A stretch of DNA of 36,354 nucleotides from Nostoc flagelliforme FACHB-838 (GCF_014698065.1 NZ_JACJSI010000069.1:1-36354); one strand, 5' to 3'. Positions 1 through 8,023 are shown, numbered from the stretch's first letter. Numbers and translations: made by a program. The notes: generated from the letters alone by a model not told the origin.

Positions 1-87
1 GGTCATGGTTGAAGAGTCGAATTCGTCAACAACTTATTCAATTTGACTGTATCAGGGATGCTATGGAATATGTACTTCGCCTAGCGT

Positions 88-397
88 CCTAACCGCCTTG
101 TCTGTTGCTATAAATATAGAAGTCTCTCAGGTTGTTCTTCTTCAAGTGCTAATTGATATTTGACATACTGTCCTAGAGCAGTACTAAATTCAGTTGTAGT
201 AGATGAGCAACAAAGCTTTTAACTTCAACGGCAATTTTTTCTTGATTTCGTTCAGCTGCTAAAACTTTCTCTGCACCAAGGTCGATATACATATCCAAAC
301 CACCAAAACGGAGAAAAAGCGGGTCATTAGTGATGAGCCAACCCTATTTCTCTAAAGCGCGTTTTACTGCATCATGGAATATGTCTTTCGCCACCAT
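88..397 (-). pseudogene. Broken xisH-like gene (fdxN element excision controlling factor family)
   Basis: Reading the minus strand from the ATG at 397 gives MVAKDIFHDAVKRALEK, then TAG (346-344). The same frame continues GWLITNDPLFLRFGG, DMYIDLGAEKVLAAER and KIAVEVKSF. Near 195 the homology jumps to another frame (TEFSTALGQYVKYQLALEEE, then PERLLYL), and after a second stop at 110-108 a third frame gives ATDKAV. The order and motifs match the XisH family as I remember it: N-terminal KDxFH, ITNDPL, DMYIDLG, the EVKSF core, ALGQ and ERxLYL. XisH/XisI proteins are known from heterocyst-forming cyanobacteria, where they control excision of the fdxN element; many genomes carry extra copies of unknown role. 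With one nonsense codon and at least two frame changes it cannot make a full protein. A partner xisI would lie left of base 1 and is not visible. Bases 1-87 may hold a further decayed tail but I cannot align it. Confidence 0.8.
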
Positions 398-443
398 AGA
401 TTCCTAAAATTTTGATTTCGGTACTATAAAACTAGCCTACTCC

Positions 444-1049
444 CTACCAAACCTGACTTAAATCTAAAACAAACCCAGGTAGCAATGGTTCACCATAAAG
501 TGTCTTAGGATTATCTAATATCTCAACCGAAATATTAGGACGATAAATAAAAACTCGGCGCTGTTTTCTATCAATTAACCAACCAAGTTGTGTCCCATTA
601 TCAATATACTCTTGCATCTTGTCTTGCAAAATTCGTAAGTTATCAGTCTCAGAACGCAATTCAATTAGAAACTCAGGACAAATCGGTGCAAATTTTTTTC
701 GCAGTTCTGGTGGTATGGCTTCCCAGCGATCGCGTTTTATCCACGCCGCATCTGGAGAACGCACCGCACCATTCGGCAAAGTAAACCCACCACTGGAACC
801 AAACCCTACACCTGTACCATCTTGCTTCGTCCATACCCACAACTGCCCAACTAAGTTAAAGTTGCGTTCATCAGTTTCGGAACCAGTAGGGGGCATAATC
901 ACTAATTCTCCATCAGCATTGCGTTCAATGTGAAAGTTGTGGTTTAGCTGACAAAGTTCATAAAACTGATCGTCAGTTAGTGCGATTGCAGGTTGCAATT
1001 GCAAAACCACTGGTATAATTTCTGTGGCTATAGGTAAGTTGGTGGTCAT
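444..1049 (-). CDS. Uma2 family (DUF820) putative endonuclease-like protein
   Basis: This 201-residue protein has the Uma2/DUF820 layout. An N-terminal segment (LTDDQFYELCQLN) leads into ERNADGELVIMPPTG (about 42-56), then RSPDAAWIKRDRW (98-109) and CPEFLIELRSETD (124-136), and a C-terminal strand pair around GWLIDRKQRRVFIYRP. Asp100 and Glu130 fit the acidic positions of the PD-(D/E)XK-like fold; the lysine expected after Glu130 is replaced by the Arg-Ser common in cyanobacterial members. These proteins occur in dozens of copies in Nostoc-type genomes and their biological role is not settled. It starts at an ATG and is divergent from the oxidoreductase gene at 1123, with 73 bases between them. 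It sits beside a decayed xisH-like gene, consistent with an accessory region. Confidence 0.85.
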   Translation of the reverse strand: MTTNLPIATEIIPVVLQLQPAIALTDDQFYELCQLNHNFHIERNADGELVIMPPTGSETDERNFNLVGQLWVWTKQDGTGVGFGSSGGFTLPNGAVRSPDAAWIKRDRWEAIPPELRKKFAPICPEFLIELRSETDNLRILQDKMQEYIDNGTQLGWLIDRKQRRVFIYRPNISVEILDNPKTLYGEPLLPGFVLDLSQVW

Positions 1050-1122
1050 AATTGCTTTGTGGCTACTTTACCTGCTTTAACTATAATCTTTTCACAATCT
1101 ACGGTGGAATGAGGGTTAACTC

Positions 1123-1803
1123 ATGAAGATTGGAATTATTGGCAGTGGAAACATGGGACGCTCTCTAGGTATACTCTGGGCAGAGCAGGGGCATGAAGTA
1201 TTTTTTGGCTCTCGTGATGCCGAAAAAGGAAAAGCAATAGCAGAGTTCGCAGGACGCGGAACGCAAGGTGGTACAAACGATCAGGCGGCGGCGTTTGCTG
1301 ATGTAATTTTGTGGACAGTACGCAACATTATGCCAAAACAGTTACTTTCTCATCCTGAAGTTCTCGACAGTAAAATTATTATTGATTGTAATAATCAGGA
1401 TATTCCTGAAGAATTTGCTTATCCACCAATAGTAGAATCTCTAGCCGAAAAGCTTGCTAAAGATATACCTCAAGCGCAGGTGGTAAAAGCTTTTAATACG
1501 ATGGCGCAGGAAGTCTTTGAATTAGCGCCTGAACCACTAAAGGATTATGGAGTTTCTGTTTTTGTTGCAGGAGATGATGAGCAAGCCAGAAAAATAGTGA
1601 TGGGACTTGCTGAAGAAATCGGATTTTTAGCAGTAGATTCTGGTGTTTTACGTAATGCTCGATTGGTAGAAGGCTTGGGAGATTTTATTCGCCTGATCAT
1701 GATTGCTCAAAAACAAGGTGTTTATGCAACTATCTCTGTCAATGTCTTACCTACAGCGTCAGAACAACGCTTAGGTGGACGGCAAGCATCGAGTTTGAAG
1801 TAA
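1123..1803 (+). CDS. NADPH-dependent F420 reductase-like / NAD(P)-binding oxidoreductase (COG2085 type)
   Basis: A 226-residue single-domain Rossmann protein. The N-terminus MKIGIIGSGNMGRSLG carries the GxGxxG dinucleotide loop, followed by FFGSRDAEKG, where the SR pair after the second strand suits NADP(H). Later motifs are DVILWTVR, IIIDCNNQ and VVKAFNTMAQEVF, which match the family of F420:NADP oxidoreductases and related reductases. Cyanobacteria of this kind also use family members as general NADP-binding reductases, so the substrate is unknown. A GAGGGTT stretch 7 bases before the ATG is a plausible ribosome binding site. The C-terminal tail (after SVNVLPTASEQR) is short and ends 205 bases before the broken SDR; no operon is evident. 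Confidence 0.8.
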   Translation: MKIGIIGSGNMGRSLGILWAEQGHEVFFGSRDAEKGKAIAEFAGRGTQGGTNDQAAAFADVILWTVRNIMPKQLLSHPEVLDSKIIIDCNNQDIPEEFAYPPIVESLAEKLAKDIPQAQVVKAFNTMAQEVFELAPEPLKDYGVSVFVAGDDEQARKIVMGLAEEIGFLAVDSGVLRNARLVEGLGDFIRLIMIAQKQGVYATISVNVLPTASEQRLGGRQASSLK

Positions 1804-1866
1804 GTCAGATCATTAAAAGTAAGTGGTCTTGCTTTCACTACCAACGGCGATCTGCTGCTTCGCGGC

Positions 1867-1992
1867 TTACCTCCCTTAATTATTTCGTTGATCATTACCA
1901 TTACTATGGTTTTGCTATTAACCTATGTTGTCATGCCTAAAGTTAGCCGTTTGTTTAGTTCTTAGCTATATCCTAAATTACGAAAAGTTTAG
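1867..1992 (+). pseudogene. C-terminal relic of a membrane-anchored protein (antibiotic biosynthesis monooxygenase-like tail)
   Basis: In one plus-strand frame the stretch reads LPPLIISLIITITM, VLLLTYVVMPKVSRLFSS, then TAG at 1963-1965, then LYPKLRKV and a final TAG at 1990-1992. A hydrophobic helix followed by a MPxVxRLF-(W)LYP ending resembles the C-terminal tail of cyanobacterial membrane-anchored antibiotic biosynthesis monooxygenase-like proteins, as I remember them. The internal TAG sits exactly where Trp (TGG) would be expected before LYP, so a single G-to-A change explains it. Nothing upstream of about 1867 continues the protein, so only the last 40 or so codons remain. The family assignment is from memory and is tentative; that this is former coding sequence is more secure. 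Confidence 0.5.
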
Positions 1993-2009
1993 GAATTTAA
2001 ATTACTTAT

Positions 2010-2723
2010 ATGGATTCACAAAAAGTAGCGATTATTACGGCTGCTAGTCGAGGGATTGGCGCAGGTTGCGCGCGAGAGTTAGCAGCGCAGGGTTATAGGG
2101 TTTCACTGATGGCGCGATCGCCTGAGATTCTGGATTTAGCAGATGAATTGGGCGGTATTGCTACTCAAGGATCAATTACCAATTTTCAAGACTTACAGCG
2201 ATTAGTAGAGACAACTTTAACTCAATTCGGTCGTATTGATGCAGTAGTAAATAGTTTTGGAGATCCACCCCGACCAGATTTGCTATCTATTTCTGATGAA
2301 ATGTGGATAGAAAACTTTGAAATGCTGTTTTTGAGTGTTGTCCGCATCGCCAAACTAGTTACAGAAGCAATGCGATATTCAGGAGGCGGTGTCATCGTGA
2401 ATATTTCCGCGTGTGACTCCCATTAACCAGAATTAGGGACACCCTTTAGCGGTACACTCCGCGCCGCAATGGAAGGGTTTACAAAACTTTATGCCAAGCG
2501 TTACAAAGCAGATAGAATTCGCATGGTTTCAGTAGCGCCTTTTTTTGTCGCAGATTCAATGGCAGAGTTAGAGGGATGGAATGTGCCTTCGGATTTGATG
2601 CTTGGCCGTCCTACTACCTATGCAGAGTTTGCTAAAATAATTGCTTTTCTGATTTCTGATGATGCCAAGTTTATTACAGGCACAACTTTGAAGGTGGATG
2701 AAGCCTATTCTTCTGCTATTTAG
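2010..2723 (+). pseudogene. SDR family oxidoreductase split by an in-frame stop
   Basis: Two open stretches, 2010-2426 and 2469-2723, lie in the same frame. The bases between them translate without a break as PELGTPFSGTLRAA once the TAA at 2424-2426 is read through. Together they form one 237-residue short-chain dehydrogenase: TAASRGIGAGCA (NADP-binding loop, about 10-21), NSFG in place of NNAG, NISACDS (catalytic Ser region), then the stop, then GFTKLYAKRY and RMVSVAPFF. The stop follows His138 and is one C-to-T change from CAA (Gln). The usual YxxxK pair aligns with SGTLR (Ser and Arg), so the ancestral protein was already an atypical SDR. The downstream part could start at the ATG at 2469 but lacks the cofactor-binding half. 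Most likely a recent pseudogene; a sequencing error is the alternative. Confidence 0.8.
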
Positions 2724-2800
2724 TTTTATTTCTAGGTCGGGAAATACAAGCGATGCCTATGGCGGGATACGCCTACGCCCCTCCAAAAAGCCAAAATGTT

Positions 2801-2824
2801 AGGGGTAGTTAGATAACTACCCCT
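2801..2824. terminator. Stem-loop between convergent genes
   Basis: A perfect 10-bp inverted repeat, AGGGGTAGTT (2801-2810) and AACTACCCCT (2815-2824), with a 4-base loop. TTTATTG follows on the plus strand. It lies between the broken SDR and the minus-strand ndhD, so it could end transcripts from either side, though the U-tract is short both ways. Confidence 0.55.
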
Positions 2825-2878
2825 TTATTGCCCTAATAATTTAGAATTTACTTGCAGGCCCCTTAATGGGAAGTTAAT

Positions 2879-4492
2879 TTACTCAGAAATATTAATCGAA
2901 CTTTCAACTTGAGAAGTAGCTAATGTTGGTGCAGATAAAATCCGCGAGTACAAACTTGATGGTTGCTGATGAGCAACGACTGGTAGAACTTCACGAGCAT
3001 GGGCGGCTAATTCTACTGCTTTCACATCATAAGTCTGCGTTGCTAATTTGGGATAGAAACCGATACCGATGATTGGAAGCAGCAAACAAGCGGTAATAAA
3101 TATTTCGCGGGGTTTGACATCAGATATTACAGCATCCAAGTGCAACTCTTGACTTTGCTCACCGTAGAACACTTGACGCAGCATCGACAGTAAATAAATA
3201 GGTGTCAAAATCACGCCAACTGCTGACAGCAGCACAACTACAATTTTGAAGCTGGAACTGTAAACATCACTGGTGGCGATACCGAGAAATACCATTAACT
3301 CACCCACAAAACCACTCATTCCGGGTAACGCGAGAGAAGCCATTGAACCGATGGTAAACAGAGCAAAGGTTTTGGGCATTACCTTTGCCATTCCACCCAT
3401 TTTATCCATCATCAAGGTGTGGGTGCGATCGTAAGTTACGCCAGACAGGAAGAACAAGCTAGCAGCAATCAAGCCGTGGGAAACCATCTGTAGCACTGCA
3501 CCGCTAATACCTAGTTCTGTGTAAGAGGCAATCCCAATCAGCACAAACCCCATGTGGGCAATTGAAGAGTAAGCCAAGCGGCGTTTGAGATTGGTTTGAG
3601 CGAAAGCACAACAAGCACCGTAGACAATGTTAACCACACCCAAAATTGCCAGCACTGGGGCAAAAGTCACATGAGCATTTGGCAACATTTCCACATTGAA
3701 GCGGATGAGGGCATAACCACCCATTTTTAACAAAACACCAGCCAAAATCATCGAAGCGGGTGCTGATGCTTCACCGTGTGCATCAGGTAGCCAAGTATGT
3801 AAAGGGAAAATCGGTAATTTTACACCGAAGGCAATTAAGAAACTTGCATAAACCAACAATTCCAAGGTTTTGGGGTATTCTTTCATTCCCAGAGTCGCCA
3901 TGTCGAAGGTGACGGTATCTCCAGAGAATGCCATTGCAAAACCGGCAATCAAGATAAATATTGATGCGGCGGCGGTGTAGAGAATGAACTTGGTAGCCGC
4001 ATAACGGCGGTTTTGTCCTCCCCAAATGGAAATCAGCAGGTAAACCGGCACTAATTCGATTTCCCACATTAAGAAGAACAGCAGCAAATCTTGGGCGACA
4101 AATACGCCAAGTTGGGCGCTGTACATCGCTAACATCAAACCATAAAATAATCGCGGCTTGGTGGTAACTTTCCAAGCCGCGAATATTGCGAGGGTATTTA
4201 TTAAGCCTGTTAGAAGCAGCAAGGGCATCGATAAACCATCAACCCCAACAGCCCAATGCAAACCTAACTGCGGTATCCAAGGATAGTTTTCTACAAATTG
4301 GAGTCCTGAACTTTGGAAATCATACTTATACCAAAAGGCATAAATCATCAGTGCAAAGTCGGCGATCGCAACTCCCAGACCATACCACCGGACAGTTTTA
4401 CCTTCTTTGTCTGGGATTAGGGGAATGGCTAAGGCAGCCACCAAGGGTAAGAGGATTATGGCTGTTAGCCAGGGAAATTCAATAGCATTCAT
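2879..4492 (-). CDS. ndhD: NAD(P)H-quinone oxidoreductase subunit 4 (NdhD), first paralog
   Basis: NdhD (NuoM-type) is a proton-pumping antiporter-like subunit in the thylakoid membrane arm of cyanobacterial NDH-1, used in respiration and cyclic electron flow. The protein has about 14 hydrophobic segments. It carries LMWEIELVPVYLL with the membrane Glu near residue 145, FGVKLPIFPLHTWLPDAHG with the key Lys of the pumping chain, and GVLLKMGGYALIRFN. I start it at the ATG at 4492 (537 residues), since the frame extends only to a TTG at 4504 and MNAIEFPWLT matches the family N-terminus. It resembles D1/D2-type subunits of the respiratory complex rather than the CO2-uptake D3/D4 type, but I cannot place it with certainty. 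A second ndhD lies 3.6 kb away in the same orientation; no ndhF is in the window. Confidence 0.93.
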   Translation of the reverse strand: MNAIEFPWLTAIILLPLVAALAIPLIPDKEGKTVRWYGLGVAIADFALMIYAFWYKYDFQSSGLQFVENYPWIPQLGLHWAVGVDGLSMPLLLLTGLINTLAIFAAWKVTTKPRLFYGLMLAMYSAQLGVFVAQDLLLFFLMWEIELVPVYLLISIWGGQNRRYAATKFILYTAAASIFILIAGFAMAFSGDTVTFDMATLGMKEYPKTLELLVYASFLIAFGVKLPIFPLHTWLPDAHGEASAPASMILAGVLLKMGGYALIRFNVEMLPNAHVTFAPVLAILGVVNIVYGACCAFAQTNLKRRLAYSSIAHMGFVLIGIASYTELGISGAVLQMVSHGLIAASLFFLSGVTYDRTHTLMMDKMGGMAKVMPKTFALFTIGSMASLALPGMSGFVGELMVFLGIATSDVYSSSFKIVVVLLSAVGVILTPIYLLSMLRQVFYGEQSQELHLDAVISDVKPREIFITACLLLPIIGIGFYPKLATQTYDVKAVELAAHAREVLPVVAHQQPSSLYSRILSAPTLATSQVESSINISE

Positions 4493-4598
4493 CACTTCTG
4501 ACAATCAATTTGGCTTCTCGCTTTTAATTTCATTATATTAAGGAATCAATACTTTTGTAAACATTCCTTAACCCTAGAATATTAAATTTTTGGCATAG

Positions 4599-4663
4599 AT
4601 AAGAATATATACTCATCGAATTCCAAATTATCAGGATAAATAAGAATAAATACTTATCGAATT
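4599..4663. repeat. Pair of 24-bp direct repeats upstream of the first ndhD
   Basis: Two 24-base copies, 4599-4622 and 4640-4663 (41-base period), differ at only two positions. They share ATAAGAATA, ATACT and ATCGAATT. They lie 107-171 bases upstream of the ndhD ATG, where a regulator could bind twice on the same DNA face (41 bases is close to four helical turns). No regulator is identified. Confidence 0.6.
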
Positions 4664-4708
4664 TTGCCGATTCCATTCTAAATGTAAACTTTTGCAACGT
4701 CAACAAAA

Positions 4709-4735
4709 AACGGCAGCTAAAGCCACCGTTACAAA
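4709..4735 (-). terminator. Weak candidate terminator, minus strand
   Basis: On the minus strand an imperfect 8-bp hairpin (ACGGTGGC, loop TTTA, GCTGCCGT, two internal mismatches) is followed by a run of six T. It would end transcription coming from thrB and the coiled-coil gene before the ndhD promoter region. The mismatches make this tentative. Confidence 0.3.
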
Positions 4736-4827
4736 ACCGTCACATTTTCTAGCCCAATTATCAGGGTTATTTAGTCTACGCTTCTAAGTTGAGTCATAGA
4801 CCTAACCCCCAGCCCCTTCCCTATAAG

Positions 4828-4997
4828 GGCTACGGTGTACACACATCTTTCTAGAAAACCAAAATCGTCGTTGATCCCCCTAAATCCCCCTTTTTAAGGG
4901 GGACTTTGAGAGCTTTTTGCCCCCCAATTTATCGGGGGGTTGGGGGGATCAAAAGCCTGTGGCGCAACTCTAAAAGACTTGTGTATACACCGTAGCC
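4828..4997. repeat. MITE-like palindromic element of about 170 bp
   Basis: The ends are inverted repeats of 17 bases with one mismatch: GGCTACGGTGTACACAC (4828-4844) and GTGTATACACCGTAGCC (4981-4997). The similarity continues inward to a TCTTT. Inside lies a second palindrome built from GATCCCCCT and AGGGGGGATC-like arms (about 4875-4953). There is no ORF. The flanks (CCTAACCCCCAGCCCC on the left, GGAAGTGAGGTC on the right) look like the two halves of another common cyanobacterial repeat, so this element may have inserted into it. The rest of the 540-base gap between ndhD and the coiled-coil gene holds no gene that I can see. Confidence 0.65.
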
Positions 4998-5047
4998 TCT
5001 TAGGAGAGAGGAATGGAAGTGAGGTCAAAAGTATTTGGGGCTGACCA

Positions 5048-5557
5048 TTAAACAATCCGGTTGACAATTGTCCACACTTCCCCATCAGAGCGGACATAAG
5101 GGACGGAGATTGTCTTAAACCCAGTGATGAAGGGCTTGTAATAAATCCGCCAATACATTGGACTCAATTCATTGGCACAATGTTTAAGGAGGCGGACTTC
5201 TGCCGCCAGTTCACTTGCTAGTTGATTAATGCGTTGAGCATGAACCTGTGCTACTTCTTTGGCTTCTTCTAGCTCTTGCTGTTGGATAAGTTCTTTTGAT
5301 ACAACTTGCGATCGCACTAACTTACCTTGTTTTTGTTTTATCTGGCCTTCCAAGGCTGCGATCGCTGCATCTATGCCTTGGAGTTCAACAGATAATTGGG
5401 CATTTTCCCTGGCTTGACGGCGATACGCTTCAACCATTGCCTGGGGTGAATCATTCTCGCCAGAGATGACATTATTAATGGTGAGTGCAGCGCGTTCTTC
5501 TAGAAGAATCTGAATTTGAGATTTAAGCGCCGCCATTTCATCCTGAATTTGCTCCAT
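5048..5557 (-). CDS. Hypothetical coiled-coil protein
   Basis: I do not recognise this 169-residue protein. Residues 1-125 are almost entirely charged and helical, with heptad-like spacing of Leu, Ile and Ala (MEQIQDEMAALKSQIQILLE at the start). They are probably a long coiled coil broken near residue 30-38 (ISGENDSPQ). The last 45 residues differ: they are richer in aromatics (MYWRIYYKPFITGFKT) and end in short strands (SVPYVRSDGEVWTIVNRIV), perhaps a small C-terminal domain. There is no signal peptide or membrane segment. It begins 42 bases after the stop of thrB on the same strand and is probably cotranscribed with it. It may be a conserved cyanobacterial family, but I can offer no function. 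Confidence 0.65.
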   Translation of the reverse strand: MEQIQDEMAALKSQIQILLEERAALTINNVISGENDSPQAMVEAYRRQARENAQLSVELQGIDAAIAALEGQIKQKQGKLVRSQVVSKELIQQQELEEAKEVAQVHAQRINQLASELAAEVRLLKHCANELSPMYWRIYYKPFITGFKTISVPYVRSDGEVWTIVNRIV

Positions 5558-5599
5558 AAATCGAGTTTTAAGTGCTGAGTAAAATAGTCATCGGATTTT

Positions 5600-6514
5600 T
5601 TAAAAGCTTTTTGCGCCTTGGGTATCGAGAGAAAGCGATCGCACCTCGGCTGTAATTCCTTCTTCTTGCCAAGCAGCTAACATCGCCGCCTCCACAGCCT
5701 TTGAGTGTAACTTATCTGCCAAAGCTAACAGTGTCGGCCCCGCACCACTAATTACCATACCATAAGCACCAGCACTAACGGCTGCGATATTGAGAGCATC
5801 ATAACCAGGGATCAAAGCTTTACGATAGGGCTGATGCAACTTATCTTGCAAAGCTGTCTTTAGCCATTGTCCATTACCAGTTTCCAAGCCACGTAACAAT
5901 AACCCCAAATGTGCCGTATTAAAAATCGCATCGGCGCGACTCACTTCAGTGGGGAGAACACCCCGCGCCTGTGAAGTGGAAAGTTCAAAATTAGGAATAG
6001 CCACAACTGGTACAACATCTTTATGCCAGGGAACATCACAAATTTCCCAAGCTGCGCCACTGGTAGCAGCCAGACGACATCCTCCCAACAAAGCTGGAAC
6101 TACATTATCAGGATGTCCTTCCATTGCGATCGCTAACTCCATCACCTGTGACTGAGAAAGAGTTGCACCTTCAAGTTGATTAGCAGCAACCAACCCACCA
6201 ACAATTGCTGTCGCCGAACTACCCAAACCCCTCGCCAACGGCACATCTAACTTAATCTCTATTTTCACAGTTGGCGGCGTTTGCTCTATATGTTGATAGA
6301 ACTTGACAAAGGCTTGGTAGAGGAGATTGCTTTCATCAGTTTGGACACGTTCAGCTTCGGTACCAGTGACATGAATAGTTAACCCACCTTCTTCTAGGCG
6401 AGTGAACTTAAACTCGTTGTACAGCTTTAAAGCTGCACCGATGCAATCAAAACCAGGCCCCAAATTCGCAGTTGTGGCAGGAACGGTAACAGTGATGGCA
6501 GAAACAACAGACAT
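5600..6514 (-). CDS. thrB: Homoserine kinase
   Basis: ThrB phosphorylates L-homoserine with ATP to O-phosphohomoserine, the branch-point step of threonine synthesis in the cytoplasm. The 304-residue protein is a typical GHMP kinase. It opens with SAITVTVPATTANLGPGFDC, has the ATP-binding PLARGLGSSATA motif near residue 90, and has a C-terminal GAYGMVISGAGPTLLAL. The frame extends to a TTG at 6520, but the ATG at 6514 (MSVVSAITV) gives the usual length and N-terminus. The coiled-coil gene follows 42 bases downstream, probably as a two-gene unit. No thrA or thrC is nearby. Confidence 0.95.
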   Translation of the reverse strand: MSVVSAITVTVPATTANLGPGFDCIGAALKLYNEFKFTRLEEGGLTIHVTGTEAERVQTDESNLLYQAFVKFYQHIEQTPPTVKIEIKLDVPLARGLGSSATAIVGGLVAANQLEGATLSQSQVMELAIAMEGHPDNVVPALLGGCRLAATSGAAWEICDVPWHKDVVPVVAIPNFELSTSQARGVLPTEVSRADAIFNTAHLGLLLRGLETGNGQWLKTALQDKLHQPYRKALIPGYDALNIAAVSAGAYGMVISGAGPTLLALADKLHSKAVEAAMLAAWQEEGITAEVRSLSLDTQGAKSF

Positions 6515-6557
6515 TGGCAAAACTCACTAATCAATCAACAAGCATCTCATGTAATAG

Positions 6558-6594
6558 GAATTCGTAATTCGTAATTCGTAATTCGTAATTAAGA
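6558..6594. repeat. Short tandem repeat, 9-bp unit
   Basis: Four head-to-tail copies of an AATTCGTAATT-like 9-base unit lie between thrB and the VOC gene. This is a low-complexity repeat often seen in intergenic DNA of Nostoc-type genomes; no function is implied. Confidence 0.7.
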
Positions 6595-6714
6595 AAGTTG
6601 TATTTGCTGACAACCAATGTTGTGGTTTTTACAACTGCTTTTCCAATCGCTCTTGACTCTACGCTTACGGGATAGTGTTTAGTTTAAAAAGCTAACGATA
6701 TGAGGCAAAAAATT

Positions 6715-7128
6715 ATGAAATTGGGAGCTATCAATCACATAGCACTAACTGTATCTAATTTGAAGCGTTCTGAGGCTTTTTACAATACTCTACTTGGATT
6801 CTTGGGTTATGAACAAGGAGAAAAAACAGAGCATTTAATCCTCTGGGCAAGCTTTAATGGTGTGATCACCATTTCCCTAGCAAATCCGCGATCGCTCAAT
6901 AAAAATCACGATCGCTATTCTCCTGGATTACATCATCTAGCTTTTAGTGCAGATAGTCGAGAAGAAGTGGATCAGCTTTACCAAAATCTGATGGAGTGTG
7001 GAGTAGAAATTTTAGATCCTCCTGCTGAATACGATTATTTGCCGGGTTACTATGCTTTCTACTTTTTAGACCCAGATGGCATTAAGCTCGAATTAACACA
7101 CACTCCTAATTGGCCACCTGAGTTGTAG
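6715..7128 (+). CDS. VOC family (glyoxalase/bleomycin resistance-like) protein
   Basis: This 137-residue protein has the paired beta-alpha-beta-beta-beta units of the vicinal oxygen chelate superfamily. The first unit starts IHN-like (AINHIALTVSNLKRSEAFYN), the second has GLHHLAFSA, and the end is YYAFYFLDPDGIKLELTHTP. His and Glu at those positions are the usual metal ligands of lyases and dioxygenases of the family, so it may be an enzyme or a small-molecule binding protein. The ATG at 6700 is in frame (MRQKI...), but the ATG at 6715 gives the usual N-terminus and has GAGG upstream. The MerR regulator gene follows after 19 bases, so the pair is likely one operon in which the regulator may control the VOC gene. 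The substrate is unknown. Confidence 0.85.
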   Translation: MKLGAINHIALTVSNLKRSEAFYNTLLGFLGYEQGEKTEHLILWASFNGVITISLANPRSLNKNHDRYSPGLHHLAFSADSREEVDQLYQNLMECGVEILDPPAEYDYLPGYYAFYFLDPDGIKLELTHTPNWPPEL

Positions 7129-7147
7129 TCAGCAAGGAGCAAGAAGA

Positions 7148-7960
7148 ATGCTAAAAATCGGCGACTTTTCCAAACTTAGCCAGGTAACAGTGAAAGCACT
7201 GCGTCTTTATGACCAACTAGGATTGCTTAAACCAGCCCACATAGACCACTTTACAGGTTATCGCTACTATTCTGCGAACCAATTACCAAGATTAAATCGC
7301 ATATTAGCACTCAAAGATTTGGGTTTTTCTCTAGAGCAAATTGCCAAGTTACTAGAAGATAACTTGCCATCAGACCAAATTCGCGGAATGCTGCGACTCA
7401 AACAAGCAGAACTTCAAAGGTTAGTAGAGGAAGAACATACAAGGCTATTAAGAGTCGAAGTGCGACTCAAGCAAATTGAACAGGATGATAGTATGCCCAA
7501 CTACGAAGTTGTTTTGAAAAAAGTTGAGCCGATAAAAGTAGTATCGATTAGAGAAATATTACCAGATTACCCAAGTGTCGGCAGTCTTTACGATGAGTTA
7601 TTAGGATATCTCAAGCAGCAAGGAGCTAAAGAAGGAAGTTATTGTGCGGGGATTTGGCACGATCCAGGATACAAAGAGTCTGATGTCGATGGTGAAGCTG
7701 TGCTTTCAATTGAGAGTTCAATACAAGGCAATGAACGGATAAAAATATATGAATTACCAGGCTGGGAAACAATTGCTTGCTTAGTTTACAACGGTAGTTA
7801 CAAGACTATTAACCAAGCTTATGCTGCCCTAGTATCTTGGATTGAAGCTAACGGCTATAAAATTATCGGCCCTAACCGTGAAGTTTATATAATTGGTGGC
7901 AACCAGCAAGATAACGATACGTATGTAACAGAGGTGCAGTTTCCAGTTTCCAAAGCTTGA
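7148..7960 (+). CDS. MerR family transcriptional regulator with GyrI-like effector-binding domain
   Basis: The 270-residue protein begins with a MerR winged-helix domain: IGDFSKLSQVTVKALRLYDQ, then GLLKP and YRYYSANQLPRLNRI (about 1-70). A dimerisation coiled coil follows (LLEDNLPSDQIRGMLRLKQA onward, 75-115). From about residue 120 a GyrI/SoxS-like small-molecule binding domain runs to the end (VVLKKVEPIKVVSIRE, EVYIIGG, VTEVQFPV). This is the BmrR/BltR-type layout, in which a lipophilic ligand triggers activation of a resistance gene. There is a good ribosome binding site (AAGGAGC, 9 bases before ATG). Its upstream neighbour is the VOC gene. No cysteine pattern for metal binding is present, so a metal sensor is unlikely. 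Confidence 0.9.
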   Translation: MLKIGDFSKLSQVTVKALRLYDQLGLLKPAHIDHFTGYRYYSANQLPRLNRILALKDLGFSLEQIAKLLEDNLPSDQIRGMLRLKQAELQRLVEEEHTRLLRVEVRLKQIEQDDSMPNYEVVLKKVEPIKVVSIREILPDYPSVGSLYDELLGYLKQQGAKEGSYCAGIWHDPGYKESDVDGEAVLSIESSIQGNERIKIYELPGWETIACLVYNGSYKTINQAYAALVSWIEANGYKIIGPNREVYIIGGNQQDNDTYVTEVQFPVSKA

Positions 7961-7984
7961 TACATAAAATATTAATTTATGGCT

Positions 7985-8023
7985 TAGAGATAAACACTGT
8001 GTATGAATAAGTGTTTATCTCTA
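7985..8023. terminator. Stem-loop between convergent merR-type gene and ndhD
   Basis: A perfect 14-bp inverted repeat, TAGAGATAAACACT (7985-7998) and AGTGTTTATCTCTA (8010-8023), with an 11-base loop. It lies between convergent genes and could stop transcription both ways. There is no clear T-run on either side, so it may act as a processing or stability element instead. Confidence 0.5.
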
